A stretch of 19,078 nucleotides of DNA from Solidesulfovibrio magneticus (GTDB lineage Bacteria > Desulfobacterota > Desulfovibrionia > Desulfovibrionales > Desulfovibrionaceae): assembly GCA_002482565.1 (NCBI GenBank), contig DLGG01000070.1:217-19294 (forward strand), given 5' to 3'. Position numbers and translations under genes: made by a program. The notes under the pieces are model-generated. The model did not search any database, was not told where the DNA came from, and worked only from the letters and a program-made list of their open reading frames with translations. The first letter of the stretch is position 1; each line of letters begins with the position of its first letter. Below are positions 1 to 7,477 of this stretch, piece by piece.

Positions 1-998
1 CCGGTGCGGCCGATGCGGTGGGTGTAGGCCTCGGCGGTGTCCGGGATGTCGAAATTGACCACGTGGGCGACCTGGGAGACGTCGATACCCCGGGCGGCGA
101 TGTCCGTGGCCACCAGGATCTGGAAGGAGCCGCGGCGGAAGCCGTCCATGGCGATCTGGCGCTGGCGCTGGGACAGGTTGCCCTGCAGGCAGGTGGCCTT
201 GTGGCCGGAGCGGCACAGCTGCTGGGCCAGGTTCTTGGCCCGGTGCTTGGTGCGGGTGAAGACGATCACCGATTCCTTGCCGGCTTCGCCGAGCAGGTGC
301 AGCAGCAGGGGGGCCTTCTGGTTGTGGGAGATCGGGTAGATGGCGTGCTCGACGGTGGACAGCGGAGCCAGATGGCCGATGCGCACGGTGACCGGGTCGG
401 TCAGGGTCTCGGCGGCCAGGCCGGAGATGGCCGGGGGCATGGTGGCCGAGAACAGCAGCGTCTGGCGCTTGGCCGGCAGGGCAGCCAGGATGCGCTTGAT
501 GTCCGGCAAAAAGCCCATGTCGAACATGTGGTCGGCTTCGTCTAGGACCAGCGTCTCCAGGCCGTCGAAGCGGACGTTGCCCTGGTTCAGGTGGTCAAGC
601 AGCCGGCCCGGGCAGGCCACGATGACGTCCACGCCCTGGCGCAGGGCGCGCACTTGGGGAAACATGCCCACGCCGCCGTAGATGACCGTGGCGCGCAGGC
701 GGGTGCCGCGCATGAAGTCCAGGGTGGAGCGGAAAATCTGTTCGGCCAGCTCGCGGGTGGGGGCCAGGATGAGCGTGCGGGGCGACCGGGTGCGGGCCGG
801 ATTGGTGATCAGGCGATGCAGGATGGGCAGCAGGAACGCGGCGGTCTTGCCGGTGCCGGTCTGGGCCAGGCCCATGAGGTCATGGCCTTCCATGACATGG
901 GGCACGGCCTCGGCCTGGATGGGCGTGGGGGTTTCGTATCCGGCGCGCTTGATGTTGGCGATCAGGGAATCGTGCAGGCAAAAAGAGTCGAAGCTCAA
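1..998 (-). CDS. DEAD-box ATP-dependent RNA helicase, RhlE-like (partial, C-terminus beyond window)
   Basis: ATP-dependent RNA helicase that remodels RNA duplexes (ribosome assembly, mRNA turnover, cold adaptation in known relatives). The reading frame is open from about position 998 to the left edge. Visible motifs in order are the Q-motif region (ETPTPIQ), Walker A AQTGTGKT with Lys51, VLDEAD with Asp153, the SAT motif (LFSATM), the second RecA domain with IVFTRTK, and motif VI HRIGRTG at the very edge. The protein would continue beyond base 1 with the variable C-terminal tail, so subfamily assignment (RhlE rather than CsdA or SrmB) is tentative. The start is taken as TTG at 998-996, because AAAGGA lies 7 bases upstream and the conserved N-terminus (LSFDSF) begins there; no in-frame ATG fits as well. 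A long leader precedes it (promoter at 1218-1245). Confidence 0.93.
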   Translation of the reverse strand, partial: MSFDSFCLHDSLIANIKRAGYETPTPIQAEAVPHVMEGHDLMGLAQTGTGKTAAFLLPILHRLITNPARTRSPRTLILAPTRELAEQIFRSTLDFMRGTRLRATVIYGGVGMFPQVRALRQGVDVIVACPGRLLDHLNQGNVRFDGLETLVLDEADHMFDMGFLPDIKRILAALPAKRQTLLFSATMPPAISGLAAETLTDPVTVRIGHLAPLSTVEHAIYPISHNQKAPLLLHLLGEAGKESVIVFTRTKHRAKNLAQQLCRSGHKATCLQGNLSQRQRQIAMDGFRRGSFQILVATDIAARGIDVSQVAHVVNFDIPDTAEAYTHRIGRT

Positions 999-1217
999 AA
1001 GGATATCCTTTGGCAAAAGTGAGTCCGCGCAACAAAGTTTTCGCGCGCGGGGGCGATCGGCGATGCGAGAAACGGAAGCTGCGGGCCGCGTCAGGATCGG
1101 AAGATCGGGGCCTTTGGCCATCGGGGGGCGTTAAGCGTTCCGGGTGGGGGCGACGGGTTTGCAGCGAGACCGCGTCGCGGGAACGGAGCCCAGGGGCCGA
1201 TGTCATGCCAAGACGTC

Positions 1218-1245
1218 AGAATACGGACTTGCGCGGGATTGTCAA
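1218..1245 (-). promoter_or_regulatory. Sigma-70-type promoter for the DEAD-box helicase
   Basis: On the minus strand TTGACA (1245-1240) is separated by 16 bases from TATTCT (1223-1218). That is a perfect -35 and a 5/6 -10. Predicted transcription start is near 1211, giving a 5' leader of about 210 nt before the TTG start at 998. Confidence 0.6.
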
Positions 1246-1276
1246 CCAGGCGAATCGGAAACCGCCTTGGTTTTTT
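1245..1276 (+). terminator. Terminator-like hairpin upstream of the EamA gene
   Basis: ACCAGGCG (1245-1252) pairs with CGCC-T-TGGT (1263-1271) with one bulged T, and is followed by a run of Ts to 1276. This is the form of an intrinsic terminator on the plus strand, but no gene lies upstream on that strand. It would act on a leader or a small RNA. It also overlaps the helicase -35 on the other strand. Confidence 0.4.
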
Positions 1277-1317
1277 CGCCGCAAACAGGTAGGCCATCGA
1301 AAACCCGGGGGTTTTGG

Positions 1318-2193
1318 ATGCAGGATCAAAAACGGGCCACCCGCTACGGACTGGCCACCGTGGCCATGTGGTCCACCGTGGCCTCGGCCTTCAAGCTGTC
1401 GCTGGCCCATCTCGCGCCGCTCCAGCTCCTTTTTCTGGCCAGCCTGGCCTCGTCCCTGACCCTGGCGCTCGTGCTGGCCGTAACCGGCGGCCTCTCGCGG
1501 CTGGCCGCCTTCACCCCGGCCCAGTGGCGGCGCTCGGCCCTGCTCGGCGCGCTCAACCCCTTTTGCTACTACGCGATTTTATTTGCCGCCTACGACCTGC
1601 TGCCGGCCCAGGAGGCCCAGCCGCTCAACTACACCTGGGCCGTGACCCTTTCGCTTTTGGCCGTGCCCATGCTCGGCCAGAAGCTGCGCCGCCGCGATTT
1701 GCTGGCGATTCTCATCAGCTACAGCGGCGTGGTGGTCATCTCCACCCACGGCGACCTTCTGGGGATGCGCTTCGCCAGTCCCTTGGGCGTGGGGCTGGCC
1801 CTGGCCTCGACGGTCATCTGGGCGCTCTATTGGATCTGGGGGGCCAAGGACGACCGTGACCCGGTGGCCGGGCTTCTGGCCAATTTCCTGTGCGCCGTGC
1901 CCTTGTGCGGGCTGGCCATGGTCCTGGGGCCGGGCCTGCCGCCGGCCGACTGGCAAGGCTACGCCGGCGCGGCCTATGTGGGCGTGTTCGAAATGGGGCT
2001 GGCCTTCGTCACCTGGCTCACGGCGCTCAAGTGCGCCGAAAACGCCGCCAAGGTGGCGAACCTGATTTTCCTGTCGCCGTTTCTGTCGCTGCTGCTGATC
2101 CACTTCTTCGTGGGCGAAGCGATTTTGCCGTCCACGATAGTCGGGCTGGGGTTGATCCTGGCCGGGCTGGGGGTGCAGCGGGGGCGGGGGTGA
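1318..2193 (+). CDS. EamA/DMT-family transporter
   Basis: Inner-membrane carrier of the drug/metabolite transporter superfamily, whose members export amino acids, nucleotide-related compounds or other small metabolites; the substrate cannot be read from sequence. The 291-residue protein is almost entirely hydrophobic, with about ten predicted membrane segments in two homologous EamA halves (roughly residues 10-135 and 150-285), typical length for the family. The proline in FLSPFLSLLL near the C-terminus and the repeated small-residue helices fit the fold. ATG at 1318 is chosen because the first TM helix starts right after it (MQDQKRATRYGLATVAMW). The frame is open further upstream, but that part has no family-like sequence. 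Shine-Dalgarno is weak (GGGGG). It converges on the lipoprotein gene with 27 bp between stops. Confidence 0.87.
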   Translation: MQDQKRATRYGLATVAMWSTVASAFKLSLAHLAPLQLLFLASLASSLTLALVLAVTGGLSRLAAFTPAQWRRSALLGALNPFCYYAILFAAYDLLPAQEAQPLNYTWAVTLSLLAVPMLGQKLRRRDLLAILISYSGVVVISTHGDLLGMRFASPLGVGLALASTVIWALYWIWGAKDDRDPVAGLLANFLCAVPLCGLAMVLGPGLPPADWQGYAGAAYVGVFEMGLAFVTWLTALKCAENAAKVANLIFLSPFLSLLLIHFFVGEAILPSTIVGLGLILAGLGVQRGRG

Positions 2194-2220
2194 CGGCGGC
2201 GCGCGTCCACCGATGAAGCG

Positions 2221-2541
2221 TTACTGCAGCACCACCCACCGGTCGTCGATCTTTTTGAGGCGCAGCGTCGTCTGTCTGGCCCCGCCCACGGACAGCGGCC
2301 CCAACGCGGCCGAGGACACGATGGTGACCGTGGCTTCATAGACGCCGTCGGCCTTGCGTTCCTTTTTATCGACCACGAAACGCTCGATGGTCACGGTGTT
2401 GCTGAGCAGGCCGAGGATGTCGTTGCGCTGGATGGCGGTGCGGAAAGCCAGCTCCACATCGGCGTCCGAAGGCCCGCCAAGGGAGCAGGCGGCCAAGAGC
2501 GTGAGACAGGACAGGGCAACGGCGGCGGCGAGGTGTTTCAT
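2221..2541 (-). CDS. Small hypothetical lipoprotein
   Basis: A 106-residue secreted lipoprotein of unknown function. The N-terminus MKHLAAAVALSCLTLLAAC is a lipoprotein signal peptide with lipobox LAAC, so Cys19 should be lipidated after SPase II cleavage. The mature part (about 88 residues) is soluble and mixed alpha/beta in appearance: an early amphipathic stretch (DVELAFRTAIQRNDILGLL), then alternating beta-like strands ending in RWVVLQ. That layout recalls small NTF2/cystatin-like lipoproteins, but no family is claimed. ATG 2541 is preferred over a TTG seven codons upstream, because it starts directly at the Lys/hydrophobic signal peptide. Confidence 0.72.
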   Translation of the reverse strand: MKHLAAAVALSCLTLLAACSLGGPSDADVELAFRTAIQRNDILGLLSNTVTIERFVVDKKERKADGVYEATVTIVSSAALGPLSVGGARQTTLRLKKIDDRWVVLQ

Positions 2542-2648
2542 ACGTGCAGTATTGCGCCGCAATGGGGCGGGGCGTCAACTGGATGTAGAAAGGTGGGGGG
2601 GAGGGGAGGGAGTAGCGGTTTGCGTCTCGCTTTGGATTTTGCCCGTTG

Positions 2649-4115
2649 TTAGCGGTGGAGTTTATTTCTCAGGGCGAAGGCAAATATGGCAGCTTGGATG
2701 GGGATGAGGAGGCGTGACAGAAAAATGGCAATGAAGTCAAAGAACGCGGGGGGACTCCAGTCCGGTTTCATGAAGAGGGCATATTGGGCGAAGGCGCGTA
2801 GGCCTTTGGCGACACGGGGAGCAGTTATGTCGAAGGGTGGTTCCCCAAGGGCGTAAAGGCCGCCCAGAGCGAGTGTCGCCAGAAGAAGAAGGGAGAGGTA
2901 GAATAGCACTTCTACTGCTTGCAATGGATCTTCACCGTAGCGACTGGTTATTTTATATGCCTGAAGAATTTTTTTGTGAAATGGCCGTTTGTCATATGTT
3001 TGAAGTCTACGCAGCACCATCTCCTTTTCTGAGTAATGCCAAAGTGAAGCCTCTTCGTCGTCTGAGTTGTCTCTCGCCTTTTTTTTCATTTGTCGGTAGA
3101 AATGGATGGTATCTTGTAATATTTCTTCGTCGATGTTTCTGAGATCTTTGTCAAGATTCCCTTTGAGGTTGCTTTCGACTGGCGAAATGAGCCGGGCACC
3201 GTCGGGCGATAATTGCCACTTGACGTTGTGAAACTTAATTTTATCTAAATCTGTAAATAGAAAAGTTGCGTTGTGCAAATAAATTCTGCTGAAGGTGATT
3301 TTCTGTGTTACCGACAATTCATAAAAAAATAATCTGCTTGTTGATGTCTGACAATTTGTGAAGGTTACATCGCCTCCGAATACTGTCTGCATAAAGATGA
3401 CTTCTTTTAAGAATATTGAACTGACAAATGCTGCGTCACTTAAAAAGTTTGACGATTTGAATGTTGCCTTTTTGAATTGTGATTCGATAATTTTTACATT
3501 TTTTTTGAAATTTGTGTTATCGAAGCTAGATTTTCCGAGAAAATCTGTGAAATGTATTGTCAATGTTTCTTCGAACGTTGCAAAGTTAAAGTCAATGTCT
3601 TTGGACACAACATGAAGGAACTCGACTGCCTTGTAGAAGATTGCGCTATTGAACCCTTCGGTTTCGCTGAAGTTGCAAAATCGAAAACGTGCGTCCTCTT
3701 GGCAGTTGATATATGTAAAGCTGGATGTGTCGTCTAAGGTTACCCGATAAAGCTGTAGGCTGCTCTCAAATGTTGAATTGTCAAGAATGAAGCGCTTTTT
3801 TGTATCAAAATTTACAAACGCCGTTCTTTTTTTGAATGTAGAGTTGCTAAAGTCTATGTGTGGTATTGAGGGCCCGGTGGTCTCTTTTGAAAATGTAATC
3901 TCCCATGGGAAAATGGTGTTAGAGAGATCGCACCACCGGTCGTCCTCTGCAGATTTTTTGATAATGTGAAAAATAAGATCATTGAAATCTTTTTGGCCGA
4001 TGTTCTTCTGTTCTGCTGGAGCATGGAGTATGCAATATTCTTTGCCGGATATGTCGGTCCATACGATTTTATTATTCTCTTGTAATTGAGACTCAGAGCA
4101 TAAATGACAAGTCAT
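2649..4115 (-). CDS. Zinc-knuckle / pentapeptide-like beta-helix protein with C-terminal two-TM module
   Basis: A 488-residue protein of unknown function. Residues 1-35 carry a CxxC...CxxH pattern (Cys3, Cys6, then CILH), likely one zinc-binding knuckle. Residues about 80-310 have aromatic residues at roughly five-residue spacing (DFSNSTF, FNFATFEE, SSFDNTNF, SSNFLSDAAF), as in degenerate pentapeptide-repeat right-handed beta-helices. A charged connector follows (FYRQMKKKARDN, LWHYSEKEM), like the juxtamembrane segment seen in membrane-anchored pentapeptide proteins. Two hydrophobic helices come last (about 402-424 and 458-482), with a loop and a basic end ALRNKLHR. Such two-TM tails are pore-like, but no selectivity filter is visible. 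Bases from about 2950 to 4115 are AT-rich (one 60-base sample is 30% G+C) against a GC-rich genome, so horizontal acquisition is likely. No clear Shine-Dalgarno precedes the ATG; it starts 20 bp after the small gene at 4136-4321 and may depend on its transcription. Confidence 0.75.
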   Translation of the reverse strand: MTCHLCSESQLQENNKIVWTDISGKEYCILHAPAEQKNIGQKDFNDLIFHIIKKSAEDDRWCDLSNTIFPWEITFSKETTGPSIPHIDFSNSTFKKRTAFVNFDTKKRFILDNSTFESSLQLYRVTLDDTSSFTYINCQEDARFRFCNFSETEGFNSAIFYKAVEFLHVVSKDIDFNFATFEETLTIHFTDFLGKSSFDNTNFKKNVKIIESQFKKATFKSSNFLSDAAFVSSIFLKEVIFMQTVFGGDVTFTNCQTSTSRLFFYELSVTQKITFSRIYLHNATFLFTDLDKIKFHNVKWQLSPDGARLISPVESNLKGNLDKDLRNIDEEILQDTIHFYRQMKKKARDNSDDEEASLWHYSEKEMVLRRLQTYDKRPFHKKILQAYKITSRYGEDPLQAVEVLFYLSLLLLATLALGGLYALGEPPFDITAPRVAKGLRAFAQYALFMKPDWSPPAFFDFIAIFLSRLLIPIQAAIFAFALRNKLHR

Positions 4116-4135
4116 AAGTATTTGTTTGGTAAATT

Positions 4136-4321
4136 TTACTTGGAAATAACTGTTTGGCGATGCCGCTGAAACGCCCTAATCAACGCCTCCGCCGGCTCCG
4201 GCGGATTCAGAATCGCTTCGACCACGCGCCGCTGACCTTCCGATGAAAGCAGAATAACCTCTCCGGAATCGGGGATTTCGTCGCGGAATCCTGCCGCGTC
4301 AGATGTCTCTTCGCTCTTCAT
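4136..4321 (-). CDS. Orphan DUF1778 (TacA-type) antitoxin-like C-terminal fragment
   Basis: A 61-residue protein starting MKSEETSDAAGF. Residues about 21-57 (EVILLSSEGQRRVVEAI, then LNPPEPAEALIRAF and a basic tail) resemble the C-terminal half of DUF1778 antitoxins, which wraps the GNAT toxin. The N-terminal ribbon-helix-helix that normally binds operator DNA is absent; the first 20 residues are acidic and do not resemble it. The toxin gene that usually follows is also absent: the next gene 20 bp downstream is the AT-rich beta-helix/TM protein. An in-frame TTG 36 bases upstream would add 12 residues but no RHH. Family assignment is by eye from the motif. Alternatives are a remnant of a decayed toxin-antitoxin pair or an independent small protein. 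Coding style is ordinary for the genome, unlike its downstream neighbour. Confidence 0.55.
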   Translation of the reverse strand: MKSEETSDAAGFRDEIPDSGEVILLSSEGQRRVVEAILNPPEPAEALIRAFQRHRQTVISK

Positions 4322-4373
4322 GCCAGCCAATATACAAATTCCGGTTCGCAAAGACAATCACCCTCCCCAACTC

Positions 4374-4407
4374 AAAAAGCCGGGAGCGGTCCCCCGCCCC
4401 CGGCTTT
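4374..4407 (-). terminator. Intrinsic terminator of the lrp-putA operon
   Basis: AAAGCCGGG (4376-4384) pairs with CCCGGCTTT (4399-4407). After one mismatch, GCGG (4386-4389) pairs with CCGC (4394-4397) around a 4-nt loop. On the minus strand the stem is followed by a run of five Ts, about 55 bp past the putA stop. Confidence 0.85.
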
Positions 4408-4459
4408 GTCTCTTCGCTTAGCTCTTCTCTTGCTTCGCTTTTCCTAAACCAGCTCCAGC

Positions 4460-7400
4460 CTAATCAACCCACTCGTCATCTTCGTCGATGGGCGTAAATC
4501 CGCGACGGATGGTGTTTTCCGTCACCACGCGGGGGTCGACGAACTGGAGCAGGTAGTCCGGGCCGCCGGCCTTGGAACCGACGCCCGACATCTTGGAGCC
4601 GCCAAAGGGCTGGCGCGCCACCATGGCTCCGACGCTGTTGCGGTTGAGATACAGGTTGCCCACGCGGAATTCCTTGCGCGCCTTTTCCAGATGGCGGGGG
4701 CTTCTGCTGTAGACCGCGCCGGTGAGCGCATAGCGCGTGCTCATGGCCCACTTGATGGCTTCATCGAAGCTCCCCGCCCGCATGACCGACAGCACCGGTC
4801 CGAAGATCTCTTCCTGGGCCAAGCGGTGCTCGGGGCGGATGCCCTCGACCACCACCATGGGGGCGAAGTAGCCCTTGGCGTCCAGGCCGCGCTCGACCAG
4901 CACCTTGCCTTCCTGGCGGGCCAGGGCCGCGTATTCGCGCACCTTGGCCTGCTGGGAGGCGTCGACCACCGGTCCCATGGCGTTGGCCGGGTCTTCGGCC
5001 GGGCCGATCTTCATGCTCTCGCAGGCTTCCTTGAGCCGCGCCGTGAAGCGCTCGTAGATGGAATCGACCACGATGACCCGCGAGCAGGCCGAGCACTTCT
5101 GGCCCTGGAACCCGAAGGCCGAGTAGGCCACGCCCAGCACCGCTTCGTCGAGGTCGGCGTCGTCGTCCACGATAATGGCGTTCTTGCCGCCCATCTCGGC
5201 GATGACCCGCTTGCAGTAGTCCTGGCCGGGATGCACCTTGGCCGCCTTTTCGATGATGCGCAGGCCCACGTCCATGGAGCCGGTAAAGGCGATGGTGGAA
5301 ATGGCCGGATGCTCGACCAGATAGTCGCCCATGACCGAGCCGCGGCCGGGGCAGAAGTTGAAGACGCCGTCCGGCAGGCCGGCTTCCTTGAAGATGTCGA
5401 CCAGGCCGTGGCCGATAAGCGATGCCAGGCTGGAGGGCTTAAAGACCACGGTGTTGCCGGTGACGATGGCGGCCGAGGCCATGCCCAGCGAAATGGCCAG
5501 GGGGAAGTTCCAGGGCGCGATGACGGCGGCCACGCCCTTGCCTTCGTAGAAGAGGTGGTTTTTCTCGCCCGGCTCCCGGCCCATGCGGCGCGGCGTGCCG
5601 ATGCGCACGGCCTCGCGGGCGTAGTATTCCAGGAAGTCGATGGCCTCGCCCACGTCGTTGTAGGCCTGATCCCACTGCTTGCCGACTTCCAGCACCTGCA
5701 CGGCGGACAGGGCCACGATCTCGCGGCGGGCGATGGCGGCGGCTTTGAGCAGCACCTCGGCCCGTTCGCGCGGGGTCTTGTCGCGCCAGGGACCAAAGGC
5801 GGCCTTGGCGGCGGCGATGGCCGCGTCCACTTCGGCTATGCCGGCTTGGCAGACATTGGCCAGCACTTCGTCGGGATTGGCCGGGTTGACGGTGGGGATG
5901 CGGTCGGCGGTCTCGATGGTCTTGCCGCCGATGGAGAGCGGAATCACCCGGCCGGCCTTGGCGTGGACGGCGGCGATGGCGGCCGGGAAGGCGGCGCGCA
6001 TGTCGGCGATGGTGAAATCGGCCAGGGGTTCGCCACGGAAAGCGGTCAGCCCGTCGATGGCGGCCGGCGCGGCCGGCTCCCGGGCCGGCTTCTGGGCGAG
6101 CTCGCGCTCCAGGGTCTTTTCGGGATTTTCCAGCAGCACGTCCTCGGCCTCGCCGTCGGCGAAGCTCAGGCGCAGGAAGGATTCGTTGGCGGTATTTTCC
6201 AGCAGCCGGCGCACCAGATAGGCCATGCCCGGCAGCAGTTCGCCGTAGGGGCAGTAGAGGCGCACCCGGCCGGCGACTTTGAGCAGCCCTTTGCGCACCG
6301 GCTCGGCCATGCCGTAGAGCGCCTGGAACTCGTAGCGGTTGTCGGCAACGCCCAGTTCGGACGCCGTCTCCATGACGCAGGCGATGGTGCGGATGTTGTG
6401 GGAGGCGCACTGGAAATAGATGAGGTCGCTGTTTTCCAGAATGGTGCGGGCAAGCTTTTCGTAGGCGATGTCGGATTCGGGCTTTTTGGTCCAGACCGGC
6501 ACCGGCCAGCCCATCTGCTTGGCCACCACGGTTTCGTAGTCCCAGTACGCGCCCTTGACCAGCCGGATGCCGAACGGCAGGCCCTGGGCCCGGCCCCATT
6601 CGATGAGCTGGTTCAGATCGTGTCCGGTGTCGCGCAGATAGGCCTGGAGCACGATGGAGAGGTAGGGGTAGTCCCTAAACTCCGGTTCGCTGCGCAGGCG
6701 CTTGAACAGCTCAATGGTGATGTCCTTGTACTTGAGCTGTTCCATGTCGATGCACAGCGCCCCGCCCAGAGCCACGATCTTGCGGTAGATGGGCCGCATC
6801 CGGGCCAGGATGCCTTCCACGGAACCTTCGAAGTCCATGGGCTTGGCCTGGGAGAAAAGCGCCGAGGGCTTGATGGAGGCGTTGACGCGCGGCGCGCTGC
6901 CCCAGTCCAGGCCGTCGCCGGTGCCGCCAAAGGCCTTCCAGGAACCCTGCTCGGCGGCGATGGCGTCCAGGACTTCGAGGTAACCGTCGCGGTAGGCGTC
7001 GGATTCTTCCTCGGAGACCGTGGCCTCGCCGAGCAGATCGACGGTGAAGGCAAAGCCGTCCTTGCGGATCTTGGCGATGTTTTTCACCGCTTCTTTGGTT
7101 TTCTCGCCGACGATGAACTGCCGCGCCATGCCTTCGATGTTGGAGCGGATGGCCTTGCCCATGAGCTTGGCCGCCACGCCCCCGAACATGCCCGACTTTT
7201 CCGCGCCCCACTTGAGTACCGACGGAATCTCCCCGGCGTCGCCGCCCGAGAAATATTCCTCGATGTGGCGCGACAGGTTGTCGGAGGTGGTGAGGTAGGG
7301 CAAAACATCCACGAACCGGAACAGCTGGACCTTGAAGGCCTCGTTTTGCATGGCCCAGTCCATGACCTTGCCGGTCCAGAAGCCCTTGTTGAAAATCGAG

Positions 7401-7477
7401 GGCGATTCGCCGCGGATGCTGGCGAAGAAGGCTTTGCCGCGCTGGCGGATGGCGTCGTCGAGCGAGTGTTGCATCAT
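4460..7477 (-). CDS. putA: Bifunctional proline dehydrogenase / delta-1-pyrroline-5-carboxylate dehydrogenase
   Basis: Oxidises proline to P5C with FAD and then glutamate semialdehyde to glutamate with NAD+, channelling the intermediate. Length is 1005 residues, the size of minimal PutA enzymes that lack the N-terminal ribbon-helix-helix and the C-terminal extra domain. An N-terminal arm/alpha region precedes the PRODH barrel, which shows RLVKGAYWDYE (about residue 305), FQALYGMAEPVRKGL and RLYCPYGELLPG (about 405) followed by the RRLLENTANESF signature. The aldehyde dehydrogenase domain covers about 520-990, with APWNFPLAI, AFTGSMDVG, catalytic-region Glu761 in AEMGGKN and the nucleophile Cys795 in GQKCSACSR. 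ATG 7477 overlaps the lrp stop by 4 bases (ATGA), with GGAGAGG just upstream. Because it lacks its own DNA-binding domain, regulation presumably falls to the cotranscribed Lrp-type protein. Confidence 0.97.
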   Translation of the reverse strand: MMQHSLDDAIRQRGKAFFASIRGESPSIFNKGFWTGKVMDWAMQNEAFKVQLFRFVDVLPYLTTSDNLSRHIEEYFSGGDAGEIPSVLKWGAEKSGMFGGVAAKLMGKAIRSNIEGMARQFIVGEKTKEAVKNIAKIRKDGFAFTVDLLGEATVSEEESDAYRDGYLEVLDAIAAEQGSWKAFGGTGDGLDWGSAPRVNASIKPSALFSQAKPMDFEGSVEGILARMRPIYRKIVALGGALCIDMEQLKYKDITIELFKRLRSEPEFRDYPYLSIVLQAYLRDTGHDLNQLIEWGRAQGLPFGIRLVKGAYWDYETVVAKQMGWPVPVWTKKPESDIAYEKLARTILENSDLIYFQCASHNIRTIACVMETASELGVADNRYEFQALYGMAEPVRKGLLKVAGRVRLYCPYGELLPGMAYLVRRLLENTANESFLRLSFADGEAEDVLLENPEKTLERELAQKPAREPAAPAAIDGLTAFRGEPLADFTIADMRAAFPAAIAAVHAKAGRVIPLSIGGKTIETADRIPTVNPANPDEVLANVCQAGIAEVDAAIAAAKAAFGPWRDKTPRERAEVLLKAAAIARREIVALSAVQVLEVGKQWDQAYNDVGEAIDFLEYYAREAVRIGTPRRMGREPGEKNHLFYEGKGVAAVIAPWNFPLAISLGMASAAIVTGNTVVFKPSSLASLIGHGLVDIFKEAGLPDGVFNFCPGRGSVMGDYLVEHPAISTIAFTGSMDVGLRIIEKAAKVHPGQDYCKRVIAEMGGKNAIIVDDDADLDEAVLGVAYSAFGFQGQKCSACSRVIVVDSIYERFTARLKEACESMKIGPAEDPANAMGPVVDASQQAKVREYAALARQEGKVLVERGLDAKGYFAPMVVVEGIRPEHRLAQEEIFGPVLSVMRAGSFDEAIKWAMSTRYALTGAVYSRSPRHLEKARKEFRVGNLYLNRNSVGAMVARQPFGGSKMSGVGSKAGGPDYLLQFVDPRVVTENTIRRGFTPIDEDDEWVD

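Larger units (their letters stand above)
999..1317. other. Divergent intergenic region, helicase / EamA exporter
   Basis: This 319-bp region separates the two divergent genes. It holds the helicase promoter, the helicase's long leader, and a terminator-like hairpin on the plus strand at 1245-1276. No convincing protein-coding frame or plus-strand promoter was found. Confidence 0.6.
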
